A stretch of 64,000 nucleotides of DNA from Calliopum simillimum (GCA_951812925.1 OX638368.1:16617187-16681186); one strand, 5' to 3'; shown: positions 1-13,468, counted from the stretch's first letter. Notes: generated by a model not told the origin, from the letters alone. A program made the numbers and translations.

Positions 1-872
1 ATAGAAGAAGCAAATGGGATAAGACCTTAAAAAGAAACGAAAAAGTTGACAAAAATGAGAAAAGGTAAACAAATTGTTTTGAGTATCAAAAAGCATTCAA
101 AATGTAAAATTAAAATTGGAACGAACTGGAACAATATAAAATATAGATGCAGGGATCGAAATGATTACACTTCTCGACTTAAAAAATGTATTTTGAATGA
201 GAATAGTAATTTCAAGTAGTTTGAGTTTGAATCCAGCCTCAAAATTGCTCTAGTATAACTTCAAGTTTTTTTAAATATCCTAACCCAAAATTGCGAAAAA
301 CGGTATTTTCGCCTATATTTCAGATTATGTATCATGGCGAATTTTTTTGTCAAAAAACTATGTTAAGGATCTTTCCCTTCCAAATGACTATTCTCATTCA
401 AAATAAATTTTTCAAGTTGAGCTGTGCTATAGAACTTACGACCAGGCACTACGCTCTTGAACCCAAAACTCAGATTGAAAAGTCGAAATATATCTAAAAA
501 GTCTATAAGAAGCAACACATTGTGAAAGAATCCATAGTATGAAAAAGATCATAAAATCGGATTATGATGAAATAAACCATAAAAGATTCAAAGTATCGAA
601 AACCATCAAAGAAGTCTATGAAATTTGTAACGCTGCAAAGAAATCTGCAAAATAATTTAAAATACTAAAATTTTCAGAGTACATAGTCAAACGTATTGTC
701 GCCAAAAAAGTACATAATTTTCAGTTGAAAAATATTTTAGAACAAACATTTATCTACGAATGAAAATTCGATTTTTATTATTTTGTACTTGAGCCTGAAA
801 TCATCTTTTTATTACTTAATTCATAATAAACAATTTTCTTAAATAAAAACTTGTTTTTCTTTTCATTCACAG
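1..872 (+). other. Intron upstream of first visible exon
   Basis: AT-rich sequence with no supported gene, repeat or RNA. It ends in a pyrimidine-rich stretch and a CACAG acceptor at 868-872, so it is read as the 3' end of an intron whose upstream exon lies outside the window. The reading frame of the following exon meets a stop at 840-842, which fits intron. Confidence 0.6.
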
Positions 873-1402
873 AGCTCTTCAAAAGACTCCTATGAATCCG
901 CCGTAAAACATGAAAAATCTGATGGCTCCACAACACCTAACAACAGTCCCACCGCTGATATGACTTTTGGCTCTGACGATGAAAATCTGCATGCCTCTTC
1001 ACCCAAAGAGCCGGGTAAAGTAACATATTTTGACGATGGCACCGGCATACGACCCATAGTACGGGGTATTATGCCCAACAGCAGCAGCAGCAACAACAAT
1101 AATAACAATAATTCAATTGATATACCGCTCGATAAAGCGGGTCGTCGCGGACGTCGCAGTTCATTGCAAACAAAATTGGATCGTCGTCGTCGTAAAAATT
1201 TTGAAGTCAGTCAATTGAGTGTTGAATCAATATCATCATCGCCACCAGCGATGAATAGTTCACAAAATGATTTGTCTAATGGCAGAAATAGTATTGATTT
1301 AGCATATGATGATATTGACCCAGAAGAGCATGGTGCATATTTTCCACGTCAAAAACGTCATTCATGGTGGAATATTTTTGTGCCCGATAGTGTGAAGAGC
1401 AG
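873..1402 (+). CDS. Internal coding exon 1 of unidentified Ser/Arg-rich protein
   Basis: The frame is open from the CACAG acceptor (ends 872) to a donor AG|GTGAAT at 1402/1403, giving 176 codons plus 2 nt (phase 0 in, 2 out). An acceptor two bases later (875) is possible but less natural. The peptide is hydrophilic and probably disordered: acidic/Ser-rich at residues 1-50, KVTYFDDGTGIRPIVRGIMP near 49-68, a Ser4-Asn7 run at 70-80, basic RRGRRSS at 91-97 and RRRRK at 104-108, a Ser-rich stretch to about 130, and a distinctive HSWWNIFVPDSVKS near the end. RRxS-type sites suggest kinase targets (inference). GC content and codon use differ clearly from the flanking AT-rich DNA. The Met at 960 is internal, not a start. 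I do not recognise the gene; a large neuronal or signalling scaffold is only a guess. Joins in frame to the exon at 40290. Confidence 0.85.
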
Positions 1403-1811
1403 GTGAATTTTTTTTTTTACCTATGATTTGTCCATATGTTTTCGTGTTTATGTTTCAAAATTTTTCTTAATTCTTGAATGTTTCTGTTTGTCAAAAAATT
1501 AACAAAACAAATTGTCCAACTAACAGCGAATTTTTTTATAAAAAAATTTAAGTATATTAACTACGGAATGCTTTCGTCTCTTAAAAAAAAAAGAGAAAAT
1601 GATGTTAAAATTGTTTTACTAAAATCTTTTTCATATTTGGTTTCATTTTATTTGTTTCACTAAAAAAAGTGTTAAAATAACTCGATTTATGGAAGCTACA
1701 GAGCTGAAAATTATGAATGAATTATATTTTAGACTAAGGAGAGATCTATCAATCAAAAAAAAAAGGTAATTAATTTTTACACAGTGAACATTAATGTCAA
1801 AAGATCTGCTA

Positions 1812-2030
1812 ACTTTTACTACGTTTCCATCGGAGATTTAGCTACCCGTTTTCGCCAGCCAAAAGAGATTTATTTTTGACAGTAAATGTCATAAGCGGGA
1901 ACATTAAAGTTGTTCTTCCTTTCCTTCTTAATATAAGTATATCTTCCACGTGCTTTTTTATACGAAGAAATAAAATAAATCTAGTCTCGAAAAAGCCATC
2001 ATAAATCTCCGGTGGAAATGTAGTTTTAAA
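1812..2030. repeat. Small imperfect inverted repeat
   Basis: The stretch ending CGGAGATTTA at 1840 recurs as its reverse complement from 2002 (TAAATCTCC) over about 28 bases with four or so differences. Spacer about 160 bp. Probably a decayed miniature inverted-repeat element; no target duplication was recognised. Confidence 0.4.
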
Positions 2031-2669
2031 GACTTTTTTTAAGATTTTCGGGTATTTTTAAAAAATTCTAAATATTTCTACACTTCAAAATTTTCGTCTT
2101 TTTGAACGTTTTTCAAGTTTTGAAGGTTTCCGCAAATTTTCCCCATAGATTTATTGAAAAATTTATAGATGTTTCAAAATGTTTCGAACTTACGTGCGGT
2201 TCATATGTTTTTACAGGGGGTCTGAGCAAACGACACGTGACGTCAAAGAATGTCTTGTAAAGCGCCACAATTGAAAGGGAAAGATTTATGAATAGCATCC
2301 TACCAAAACTTTTCCGCTTTTTCAAAACTTTTCTTGATTTTTTGACAATTTCTAATTCAATAGAATTTTTCCATTTCTTCCAAAGTTCTGAACTTTTTCA
2401 AAACTTTTCTTTTAAATTTTTTCGAGACTTGTACAATCTCTCGAAATATTTCAACTAATGGGATGAGCTCTAGAGAAATTTATAAGATGGTTCTTTCCCG
2501 CAGCACTCGAGCTTTATATCAGGCCAATTCCTATTGTATTACAACGTATTATCTGGATAACTCTTACTTCGGCCGCATGATAAAGCTTTGGAAATTATAT
2601 CCCTGCGAGTATATTTATCCATTGCATTGTATTTATAGGGGCTGTCCCTGCGAGTTAAATTTAGTAATA
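2031..2669. other. T-rich unassigned intron DNA
   Basis: No gene. T-rich runs with irregular repetition of motifs such as CAAAACTTTTC and TTTTTCAA. Similar texture resumes at 3969-4130, on the far side of the 2670-3947 element, so the element may have landed inside an older degenerate repeat. Confidence 0.35.
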
Positions 2670-3947
2670 CCGTAAGCAGGGGTGACTTTGATACAAAAAA
2701 AAACAGAATTTCCAAGCTTAGGAGCCTATAATTTCAACAATTTTAATAAAATTAATGGTTTTATTACTCTTAATTTTTTATGGAGCTTTAATGTCATGTA
2801 ATATTGTTTATACAAAGTAATTACAAATATTTTAAAATAATATTTTTGTAAGTGGGTTAAAGTCACCTCAAGGGTGGGGCGACTTTAACCGAAAAATTTC
2901 ATTCATTGATTTTACATGCTATACCATTAACGATCCAAAATCAGAGTATCAGGTTTTGGAAACTTAAGTTCACTTTACATTTTGGCATATTTATATAGGC
3001 AATCGACCAAGGAAATGGGATGTTTTCAAGGACCAGATTAAGAAAAAAACTAAAATTTTTGATAAATGCGGTTTTAGCCTTTGGTGTGCTTTACTTATTG
3101 GTACATAAGTTACATCAAATAACAATACTAATATTAAAAGCTAAGCAGGAACTTAAAAAATCCACAAAAACAAGCTTAAAATCGATTGAAAATTAGAAAA
3201 CAAAAAATACTTGATTGAAAAAATTTAAAAAATAAAAGAAATTCTTAGTAGGTAACTTTAAAAATGCCTCATTTGTTAAAGGGCTTCGGTGGCTTAATTT
3301 TTTGCAAAATTTCGCCAAATAAATAATAGCAAATATCCTTTCTGGGCAGCCAATTATTTTACAAAGATAAAAAGGAAAATATAACTTCACTTTGCCAAAA
3401 GACTAGACTTTATTTTCACTAAAGTTCACCATACCTGGTGTTTTGGGCGTTAATTTGGCCCGAGTTTAGGTTTCTTTTAAGCCAGCCTTACAATACAAAG
3501 TTTTTTGGGGGTGACTTTCGACCGGTGCAAAGACACCCCAAAAACATTGTTTTCTAACATACTCTCATATAAAAATGCATTAAAAATATTTAGAGGCAAA
3601 TATATCCACCAAAGTCGATGAATTAGGGAAGTAAATTAAATAATAGTTCTAGTTATATCACTCATCTAACGCCAGCAATTTTCCTTCTGGTCAATAAGTA
3701 GTTATTTATCCGGCATAAGATAACTTTTAGAAAATGCAACAATATATCCGAAAGTTTGCGCTCAAATCAAATATTGAGAACAGACGCTAAAAGCCAATAC
3801 CTTAAGGATACTGATTGACCCAATATAAATCGATAGCTAGTCTTTGGGGTGATAATATTACGATTTTAATCTTTTTTTTCTTGCCGGTTAAAGTCGCCCC
3901 CGGAAGTCAAAGTCGCCCCCGGAAGTCAAAGTCACCCCTGCTTACGG
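2670..3947. mobile_element. TIR DNA transposon, non-autonomous, TA-flanked
   Basis: Both ends carry CCGTAAGCAGGGGTGACTTT in inverted orientation, each directly flanked by TA (2668-2669 and 3948-3949), as expected for a Tc1/mariner-type TA target duplication. The inner right end repeats AAAGTCGCCCCCGGAAGTC twice; related GTGACTTT/AAAGTCAC motifs occur at 2860-2900 and 3510-3540. About 1.28 kb, with no transposase-like reading frame, so it is judged non-autonomous. The superfamily rests only on the TA flanks. Confidence 0.7.
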
Positions 3948-6849
3948 TACAAAAAAAAAAAAAAAAAAATGTTGGGCTCGTTCAAAGTTTTTCCGAGTTT
4001 CTCAACAACTCTTCAACATTATTGGAATTTTTCAACGTTTTCTTTCGTTTTTAAACTTTACCAAAGTTTTTCGAATTATTTGACGTATTTCGAAATATTT
4101 AAAACCTATAATTTTTTTCGCAGTTTTCAGCGTGGTTCAAATATTTCGGACTTATTGAAAGATATAATAAATTATATTTCTGTGGGACGTGTCATCGCCC
4201 CCTGTTCGATAATAACATATTCTACATTTTTCGTCATTTTGATGTTCATTTATTGCTAATAGTTAACTTTCCGACATCTCAATCATATTGGACTTTTTCG
4301 ATAGCTTTTGATTGGAGGACTGTAGCTGAAATCGAACACAAACTTGAACGTAGATTATGTTTACTATTTTAAGAACATCTTAAGATCATCTTCGCAGTTT
4401 CTACTGCTCAAATAAGCGTAGTAAAGGCTTTTCAGCTCTGAAATATATATATACATATTATGATCACAAGGATCGTCTTTGAAAGATCAAAACTTACAGC
4501 CCTATCATCTAAGACGTCAAGCGTTCATTTTGATCTAACAATATTAAGAATATCTCTGAATCTGTTCATATATGAACAAAAAATTTAAGCATTAAGAAAA
4601 TATTCTTGAAAAACCTTCAAAATGACGAAAAACGTCATAAGCCGACGAATGTTTCTCGTTGGTGCAATGTCGACATTTCCGCCAAAAGGTCCACCGTGAG
4701 CCAAAAAATTAAATCATCATATCTCTGAAACCATTTAACGTACATGAGTGATTTGGTAATTATTTAAAAAGCACCACGTCAACTTAACAAGATAAGGTGA
4801 ACCAACATTCACTGAAAAATCTTGGTTTTTCGGGAAAAAAATTCGCGTTTATATTGTCACGTATCGATTCAGATTATGATAAAAAAAAAAAGAAAAGTAC
4901 AGAAGATATTTTAATCAAACAAAATGCATTATAAAGTAACATTGTTGCATAAGATTCTAAAATTAGTCGCACTAAAAGATTCTGACATTCTTTGAATAGG
5001 CACGAAAACTACTTCTATTTTTGTCACGTTCGTTTTGTGTCTTTTTTTTGCATGCATCTTGCACCAGGACTTTGTTTGCTTTAAAGTTGACTCTAAGTAA
5101 AGTGCTATCTAAGAGCTATAATGTAAAATAAAAATATGTTTTACTTTCACATTTTTTGCACTTTAAATATGTGAGACGGTCACGTTCGTCACCGGGGAAA
5201 TGCCCATATACACTTTTTTTGTTATTTTTTGATTCATTTTTAATAGCTTTTTGATATTTGGCAATATTCACCCATGTATCAAATCTTATAATGATAGCTG
5301 GCATAGGCGAAGAAACATAACATTAAGAATTTTTTCTTTCTAGTATGGGGGGTGCAACGCCCTCTTGTTTAACCCTCCTTAGATTTTGAAAGCTATATTA
5401 ACTTTTTCTTGTTACTTAATACTTTAATACTTTATGAGAACTTTTCAATTTAATTAACATTACTAATGCATTATCTATTAAAATACATTATCGATTTCAT
5501 TTGATATTTATCGACAACTTCCATACTTTCGATATCAATTGAAAATTTGCGCGTCCTTTTGGGTTAAAACTTCATGTTTCAAGTTCCAACGTTCTGATTA
5601 CTTGAGTAAAAAGCCTAACTATCAGTCTAATTCATAAGAATTCCACTCAGAAACGTGCACACTTCTTGATTAACCTCTTGTTACCAAGAAAAAAAAAAAC
5701 AATGCAATATGGGCGAAAAAAAAATAAATTTTTTGTCTTTGTCATAATGTCTTCTTGTCCCAATTCAACAAAAGAGATAAATTTTCTTTAAAGCAAATAA
5801 ATAACAACAACAACAAATGCAAAAAACAAACAACAACAATCATAAAAAAAACACAAAAATTCATTTCCGTTGCGTTTGGCTGCCATGCCGAGTAACAACG
5901 CCGACAAGTTAAATACAAGTTAATTATCTCGTAAACATGTTAAGTTATAAGCCGAAATTTTTTAGCAAACAAATAACAACAAACATGCACGCACGTCGTA
6001 TTTTAGCATCTCCTTTGTATTTTTTGTATTTAATTATCTGTTTGTATTGAGGGGAGGTGGGGGGGGGGTCTTACACCAAGAGATCATGTTGACTTCAAAA
6101 ATAAAAAAAACCGGGGAACTCTTCCTGCAATTTTGTGTTAAGCCGTCTGCTGAGCCAATTTCATGTCTTTTTCAGTCTTTAATTAACTTACAATTTTGTT
6201 TTGAATTATTAATATTTTTTTTTTCTTTTTTTTTTGTGTGTAAATGTTTTTTCCAATTTTACATATTTTGTTTTTGTTTTTCTGCCTTTGTAACACAAAT
6301 AATGACTCAAATATGAAGCGCTAAAACAAAGGCAAATGTTCAAAAAGATTAAAAATACTCGCGTACTTGACATTTGATTTTAAATTTATGGCATGTGTCA
6401 AGTTTAAATAAGAAAAAAGAACATTGATCAAGCATCGTCACGTGTGTCATTTAATCAATTTGACAGTTACATACATATGTATGCATAAATACGGCGATTT
6501 TGTGCTTCCTTGAATTTTCCCGACTGTTTAGATGTAGCGAACATTCACTTAAATTTTCAAAAAATGACAGGGGACATTTCTCTAAGGGTTTTTTTTGTAT
6601 GCCATGGTCCGGAATCCAATCCCCTTAATTTTTTTAGATATTTGGTACACAAAATATGCACCCATGTATCAAGTGGCCAAAAGTTTCTCTAGTGAACCCA
6701 TAAATTTAAACGTGAAAAGGGCTATCAAAAATAATGATGTTTTGTAGCAACTACTTAGTAATGATTTTGGAAAAAAAAATTTTCTAAAATATTAAGCATT
6801 GAACCGGGTATAAAATGATATTTAATTTTTTTTTTTTTTTGCACCAAAA
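3948..6849. other. Unassigned intron DNA
   Basis: No supported gene. Contains AT-rich single-copy-looking sequence, an AAC-rich simple repeat near 5803-5850, and a G-rich island near 6049-6068 with an uninterrupted run of about ten G that is unusual for this window. Short reading frames here have no recognisable domain and are treated as chance. Confidence 0.35.
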
Positions 6850-7480
6850 TTTTTCATTTATTATTGAAAATCCCTATTTCAAAAAAAATAACTTGAAATT
6901 TAAGGAACTTCTCCACCTTTGAGAAAATTCTAAAAAATATGTGGGCACTCTCCACATGTCTAGAAACTATTTGCCCGAAAAAAATTGTGGTAATCGATAT
7001 TGGTTCAAAAGTTATTAGCAATATAGTGATGGCGTGCAAGACGTTTTTCATCAGTAGAGAAAAACAAAGCATCTTACGAAAAAAGTGTATATGGCATAAA
7101 ATGCTTAAAATCGTCCAAAAAATATGTGTGAATTTTTTTCAAAATTTTCTGAGACATTTTATAATTTTTCAAAAAATGGTCCAAAAAAAAGTCATACGTA
7201 TTCCTTAGATGATTCCATGCATTTTATGCTATATACACATTTTTATTAAGATGCCTTGTTTTTCTCTACTACTAAAATAAACTTGCACGGCATCACTATA
7301 TTGTTAATAACTTTTAAACCAATTTCGATTACTCGAATTTTTTTCTGGAATATAGTCCCTAGATATGTGAAAAGTGCTCACATATTTTGTATAGTTTTTT
7401 CAGAGGCGAAGATGTTGCTCAGATTTTAATTAATTTTTTTGAAATAGGGATTTTTAATACCAAATAGAAAATTTTAGTCG
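6850..7480. repeat. Imperfect long hairpin (inverted repeat)
   Basis: The left arm (about 6850-7104) and right arm (about 7219-7480) are diverged reverse complements with a spacer of about 115 bp. Shared landmarks include the AGAGAAAAACAA / TTGTTTTTCTCT segment, GGCATAAAATGC / GCATTTTATGCT at the inner edge, and AATCCCTATTTC / GAAATAGGGATT at the outer edge. The short frames in both arms are by-products of the repeat. Likely an old fold-back element; clean termini were not found. Confidence 0.65.
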
Positions 7481-7568
7481 AAAAAAAAACCCCTTTTTAT
7501 TCCCTGGTCCATGCTATATATTTTAGAATAAAAATGTTTTAAGAATTTTTAAGTGTGTTACTTAATGA

Positions 7569-8083
7569 CATTTTATATTGAAAATTGATTTTTTATTTAA
7601 TTGAACTTTTAGTCATATATTTGCAAAGATCGATTTACATATAAATCTATCAATGCATTTTTCTAACACATAATTATGACAAATCAAGGAACGGATTAAA
7701 AACACGGCTATAGTGACATATGTTTCGTCTTTCGCCACAAAGACTTATCAGACTATTTTTGTTGTAATTGTAATTATATTTATTTTACTAAATTAATTAT
7801 AATTGAAAAATTGCAAGTTTGAAAACTTTTTGTGTTTTTTGGTCTGGGCGGGAGTCGAACCAAGGATCTCCAGGTTGGTAGCAGAAGTCATTGCCACTGC
7901 ACCAGCCTTGCCCGGCTGCGAAGCCGACTTTTGCCAGTTTTGTTTGTGTGTTAATACGTATTGATATATCCTTGATTTGTCATAATTATGTGTTAGAAAA
8001 ATGCATTGATAGATTTATATGTAAATCGATCTTTGCAAATACATGACTAAAAGTTCAATTAAAAAATCAATTTTATAAAAATG
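7569..8083. mobile_element. Hairpin element with tRNA-like core
   Basis: Arms of about 120 bp (7569-7690 and 7968-8083) are nearly perfect reverse complements; AAAATGCATTGATAGATTTA and its complement mark the middle of each arm. About 280 bp lies between the arms and contains a tRNA-like sequence on the minus strand. No protein-coding frame. Terminal duplication not resolved. Confidence 0.75.
7845..7913 (-). tRNA. tRNA-like sequence inside a hairpin element
   Basis: On the minus strand a B box GGTTCGACTCC (7851-7861) lies downstream of an A box TGGTGCAGTGG (7894-7904) at tRNA-like spacing, with GGGC/GCCC able to close the outer stem. The T stem and the rest of the acceptor pair poorly, and no anticodon is assigned. 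More likely a decayed tRNA or an internal Pol III promoter module of the element than a working tRNA. Confidence 0.55.
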
Positions 8084-10120
8084 GTACCATCAAAATATGT
8101 ATTGAGAACGTAGTTTCGATCGTTTATAAATATGATCGCATGGGCCGAAAAGATTCATTCAGAATGTAAAATTATAACTTCACAGTTCGGACAATTTTCA
8201 AAAATATGGGACTCTGTGTTTTAAGCTAAAAGAACTATATTTTTGAGATATATACAATATTTTATATCGACCGTTTCTATTCAATACGCTCTATCTGCAA
8301 AAACAAAATTTTTCAGGAGAGCAAAAAGAACTACTGTACTTGCTATACTTTACAGTACATATTAATTATTCGATGTACTACAATATTGATTAAAAAGGCC
8401 TGTTACTAAGTGATTTTTTCATTTATAATCAATTTCATACATGTTATTTGATTCAATGAATGGTTTGCTATCAACAACCCATTTTTGTAAAATTTTTAGA
8501 TAGAAGGTATTTAATATAAACCGTCGATAAACATTAAATCAAGAAGACTTCATTTCAAAAATTTGTAAGTTCTTAATAAAATAAAAACCCTATTCTGGAA
8601 AAATTTCACAGTTCATTTTCTAAAAGCCATCTTTTAGATTTTCAGGGGAAATTACAGATTTTCCAACACAAAATTTTTATGTTTTTATTAGTCTAATGAC
8701 TACTTGAGATGTGTTTGTGCTTCGCAGAGTGATATACATAGAGAAATTTACATTTCCCATGCCATAGAATGGTTGAGAACCAACTACGGCAGTTGGTATA
8801 AGTTATCAGTTTCTTAATTTTTTCAGTCTTTGTGTGTTTAAGTGCACGCCATCACTAACATTAAGGATACATAGCAAGTTCCTTTAGAAAAAATTTAGTT
8901 TCATAGAGACTGTCAAAATTCTATTCTATTCTAATCACTGCGTGTTAATATTTTTCGTTTTGACTCTTCACTAGCTCCCATAATAATTTTTTTTTTTTTT
9001 TGAGTCATATTCTTCTGTATGCACCTACAAAGTTGACATTACCTGTAATCTTCAAATGAAATGATTTAAATAAACAAAACTTAATTTATAATTTTTGCTT
9101 GCAATAAGCAATACAAACATTATAAGCTAAATATGTATATTCAAAAGCGATATGGATAAACGATGACAAAAATAGTCCCAAGGGCACCACTGGAATAATA
9201 CGATAATTTTTTGTACAAAGAGAAATAACATCAATGCCACTGGAATGAGACAAAATGCCTTGCGAGAAAACGACGCCACATCGTTTATTGCTTCATCGAT
9301 CATTTACAGACATTCTTTGATGATTTGCGCAGTGTATAGATTATAGATTCTAGACAATGATGGTTACCTACTCTTCATAAGAGTTGGTTTGACCCCTAGT
9401 TCCTTTTTTATGAGTCTTTTTGATCCCTTTTTCAGAAACTTAGTCTTTGTGGATGAAAGTGTTCAACGAAATGTTTTGTTGCCATTATTTGAACAGGCTG
9501 ACAACCTCTTTGTTTTGTTAACACTGATGGTTAGACCATTTTTTTTTTCGAAATAAGACTGAGTTCAGTAAACATTGCCACCGTTTTTCCTATTGGGTGC
9601 TCAAATATTTTGCTCAAAAAAACCTGGCTTCCCGAAAATACGATGCTCGCTGAAGCGCAGAGCTAACTGCGTACAAGTCTGTAGCGTAGGTGCTGAAGGG
9701 CGATGGTGTCAAAATCACCAGCAATACCACTGCGTAAATGCAGTTATTCCGCAGCAATTTTTTAGTTGTGCAGTGCATGACTTATTTAATTCTTTTAAAA
9801 GTTTTAATCAGATCAATCATTATTTCAATTTCATACGGATAAACATATGTAGATTTGAAGCGGAATTCAAACGTTTTGAAAAGTTGGCACAACTATCAAG
9901 TATTTTCAAAGGCTTAGTTTTTCGTTTTTTTAAGTTATTTCAGATCCATTTTAATTATTCATTCAATAGAAATAAATGTAAAATCGCAATGAAAAAAGTC
10001 GACAAATTCATATTTTTAAAATCAGCTGTCCTTTACTTCCATATATTTTCAACTGACAGCTGTTGCAAGTCAAAAAGTCAATAATTCTAAAGTAAAAAAA
10101 TAAGAGATCTTGAAAAAACG
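8084..10120. other. Unassigned intron DNA with one moderate open frame
   Basis: No supported gene. A plus-strand frame at 9575-10084 (169 codons) begins in a GC-richer patch (9590-9770) and then runs into AT-rich sequence; its product has no domain I recognise and its second half looks like translated intron. A TATTGGG at about 9591-9597 followed by TG resembles the right end of the CCCA/TGGG elements, but no left end was found. Confidence 0.3.
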
Positions 10121-10990
10121 CTTCAATATCGCTTCGAAATTAAAACTAAAAAAAAAAAAAAAAATTCTCGAAATTAAAAATTACTGAAACGGCATTGATA
10201 ACGAAATAAGTGAGAATGTTGAAAAAACCTCTAACTTTGCTTCTCTGTGATAAACACAAAAAAAATCTTAGAATATAAAAAATATCTTTTAGTGATTTTC
10301 GCAAAACAGAAAAAATCCTCATTCACTTTCTCAGACAACTTTTATTAATTTTCGTGCATCTTTGACTTACAGCTGTTGAAAGTCAAATTTGGATAGCTAT
10401 TCTGTAAAAAGATGGAAGGTCTTAAAAAGTCATTAAAACCGTTTCAATATCGCTTCGAAATTAAAAACTCAAAAAAAAAAAAAATAAAAATGAGTTCTAC
10501 GTGTAGAATTGAAAAGTCATTGAAATAGCATAGATAATGAAACAGGCGTTAGGTAGAAGAAACTTTTAACTTTGTTTGTCTGTCAAAAACTCAAAAAAAT
10601 TCACAAAAAATAAAAAGTGGATACGTTTGGATTTTAATGACCAGTGACAAAAATTGTTAGTGCGAACTTACTTGCCCTTGCTTGGATACTTTTGCTGTGA
10701 AAATAAAATTCTGAAAAAGTCATTAAAAACGCTTCAATATCATTTTGAATCTTAACAACAAAATGTGCTCGAAATGAAAAGTTGTTAAATTGGAGTGGCA
10801 TGGATACGTTTAGATTTTAATGACCAGTGACCAAAATCGTTAATTGTTTTAAGTTAATGCGATCTTACTGGTCCTTCCTTGGATACTTTTTCTATGAAAA
10901 TAAAAGTTCTGAAAAGTCATTAAAACTCTTCAATATTATTTCGAAGCTAAACAACAAAATGTGCTCGAAATGAAAAGTAGATAAATTGGC
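10121..10990. repeat. Degenerate tandem repeats, units of about 200-320 bp
   Basis: At least four diverged units share the landmarks AAAAGTCATTAAAA, CTTCAATATCGCTTCGAA and a later GAAACAGGCG or equivalent. The CTTCAATAT landmark falls near 10121, 10440, 10731 and 10931. A GATTTTAATGACCAGTGAC block is shared by units near 10630 and 10815. No coding potential. Confidence 0.65.
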
Positions 10991-12635
10991 ATGACTTCCG
11001 AAACAGGCGGAAATGTAGAAAACCTTTAATTTTGCTAGAGAATGTAAGCATGTACGCTAGTATAAAGAGTTTTAAAGAGATTTTTCAATGTCATCTCATA
11101 TCTTAAAAAGTCCACTTGTTGTCCAGTGCTTTTTTTTTTATTTTGATGTCAAGTTTATATGGTACACTTCAGACTCTACTGGTTTCGCAGTACTTATGAC
11201 TATCAACTCTGAGAATCATACAGCAAAGATTTTTCTTGATAAGCACTTAATTTTTACCAATGCTTCATTTCATTCATACAAAAATCAAGCACAAATAATG
11301 CTAATTAATATACATCAATATTAATAAACTTTTTTCTCAAGAAAGAATAATAAAGAAACAACCCAAACAGTCTTCAATTAAACAAATAGATGTATTTTTT
11401 TTTACAAAAACAAAATTAAGATTGGCGTACAAAATTGAAAACATTTAAATTAAAACACGTTTCAAAGGCACGCGAGCATTTTAACCTTAACGTTTAGAAT
11501 TTTATTGCCATAACAAAAATGTACATAACATTTACAGCATGTGACAAACAACATTATTAATTTTTTTCAATATGGGAAATACTCGTATGTACATAAAAAA
11601 ATCTAATTAAAGTTCATTAACGAAGACATTCGTATATCAAATACTTTTGTTTTTATTATTAATTTAAGGTGTGAAGAAATTACAGAAAATATATGATTTT
11701 GATAAGCATATACATAAAATTTTATAGTTTACGAAACTTTTTTTTAATAACCCACTTTTGATTATTGATCTGGTAACCTCATTGATAAGCAACTGCTGCG
11801 TGAAGTTATACCACAAGCACACAATATGGCATGACGCGACCATAATGTATCGTACTTACTGCTTGCTAGGTTAACTACCTTTTGACGCGACAATTTGTCG
11901 GCGACTTTTCTTTAAATTTTTTAAAAAAAAACATAAATGTATAAGTAAAAATTATACATTATATTAAAACACAAAACATTTTCTTTAAAAACATGAAAAC
12001 AATAGTTTAAGGGAATACCCATCATGATAATGCTCTATTTTTTCAAATGCAGCCAACATTATCAATCTTTTTTCTATTGTTGCTACTAAAAATTGGTAGT
12101 AGAATTTTAATGAAATAAAAAAATTCACTTTTTTATCAATAAAAAAACCCTACTCCATTTAATATTTATGATGAATTTTAACAGTTTTTCAATTAACTAC
12201 GATAATACACCGCATATTGGTTTATTGCAACAATTCAAACACTTGAAAATAATCATATTTACTAAGACTTTATCTTACTTTGGGCATGAAACCCAACCAT
12301 ACAATAAAAGTAGCGTCATCCGTAAATATATTATGTATATATGTACGTATACTACATATATTTTGTTTTATTTGAAGCTTATCATAATTAAATAATAAAA
12401 ACATTGGAGTCAATATATTTTCCAAAAATATAAAAATTTATGTTTATTACAGCGATTGCTAATGATGGCGGCAATTTCGATGGCGTTGTTGACAAACAAT
12501 ATATTGACCAATGCATCATATATATTTGTTGACATTGTAAATAAAGTATCATAGTATGTTTGAAAATAGAAAATAGTACTTAGTAATGTATAGTAGTGAC
12601 AGCAATAGAGTATAAAAACTGTAGTTTACGTTTGC
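10991..12635. other. Unassigned intron DNA
   Basis: AT-rich, with no supported gene, RNA or element. A 78-codon plus-strand frame at 11088-11324 shows no domain or codon bias and is not called. Confidence 0.3.
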
Positions 12636-13272
12636 AGCATGATTATTAGACCGGTGCGTTTTGGACGAAAGTTTAAAATTTGTCGCGCAACCGGCAGAAT
12701 TGTAAAGTTTAACTATCGACATGAAGATTGCCGCCACCCTAGCTCTGAGAGATGACGGAAAGGGGTGTCGATATATTTTTGAAGGTTGAAAAACGTGGTT
12801 TAAAAATGCATGCTCATAGGTCCGAAGTGAATCAGTTCTCAGCTTCGTAGTAGGTCGAAAACTGAAATCCAAGACATGGATTCTTATGTATTTTTTCCCG
12901 TAGAATCGAATGGCATCATTATTTTTTTTTGATTAGACGTCCATTTTTGGCGTTAAGTGAACTTTTCAGCTCAAAATAGTCGAAATTTTTCCAAATCCCC
13001 TGTTTGAGCACTCCACAATTGAACAGAAAAAATCTTAGAAAAATTTGAAATGTATACTTTGTTAGGATTTTTCCGGACAAATCCAGTGGTACCATTTTTT
13101 TGCGCTACGACATTATTTTCATTCATGAAAAACGAATTTTTGATTTTTATTATCAAAATATATCACGAAATCGGGCGAAAATATTTAGTCAACGACGGTT
13201 CCCAACGTCCGGACGGTTTTTTTTTTCGGTGCCCCCTAGTAAAATTTTTTTAGAATATTTTTGGAATTTTTT

Positions 13273-13343
13273 TTAACCCATTATAAACAAATTTTTGAAA
13301 AAGGGGTCAAAAAGACCCTTAAAAACGGGATATAATGGGTTAA
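13273..13343. mobile_element. Nested mini-hairpin with TTAACCC ends, copy 1
   Basis: Begins TTAACCCATTATA and ends TATAATGGGTTAA, with AAGGGGTCAAAAAGACCCTT in the middle. TTAA at both ends followed by CCC matches the target site and terminal bases of piggyBac-type transposons (established for that superfamily; assignment here is inference). Confidence 0.6.
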
Positions 13344-13397
13344 GATGTTGACATAACTTAATGTAGAATCAAGCATGGAACAATATTTTAGAACATC

Positions 13398-13468
13398 TTA
13401 ACCCATTATAAACAAGTTTTTGAAAAAGGGGTCGAAAAGACCATTAAAAACGCGACATAATGGGTTAA
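13398..13468. mobile_element. Nested mini-hairpin, copy 2, forming the palindrome loop
   Basis: Same length and ends as the copy at 13273. It sits exactly at the centre of the large palindrome, so the loop of the fold-back is itself a TTAACCC...GGGTTAA hairpin. Confidence 0.6.

Noticed and set aside
960..962. ATG at 960 as translation start of a single-exon gene
   Set aside because: The frame is open upstream to a good splice acceptor at 872 and downstream joins other exons in phase, so the Met is internal.
9575..10084. 169-codon plus-strand frame
   Set aside because: Only the first third is GC-richer; no recognised domain, no splice or promoter context, and the rest reads like intron.
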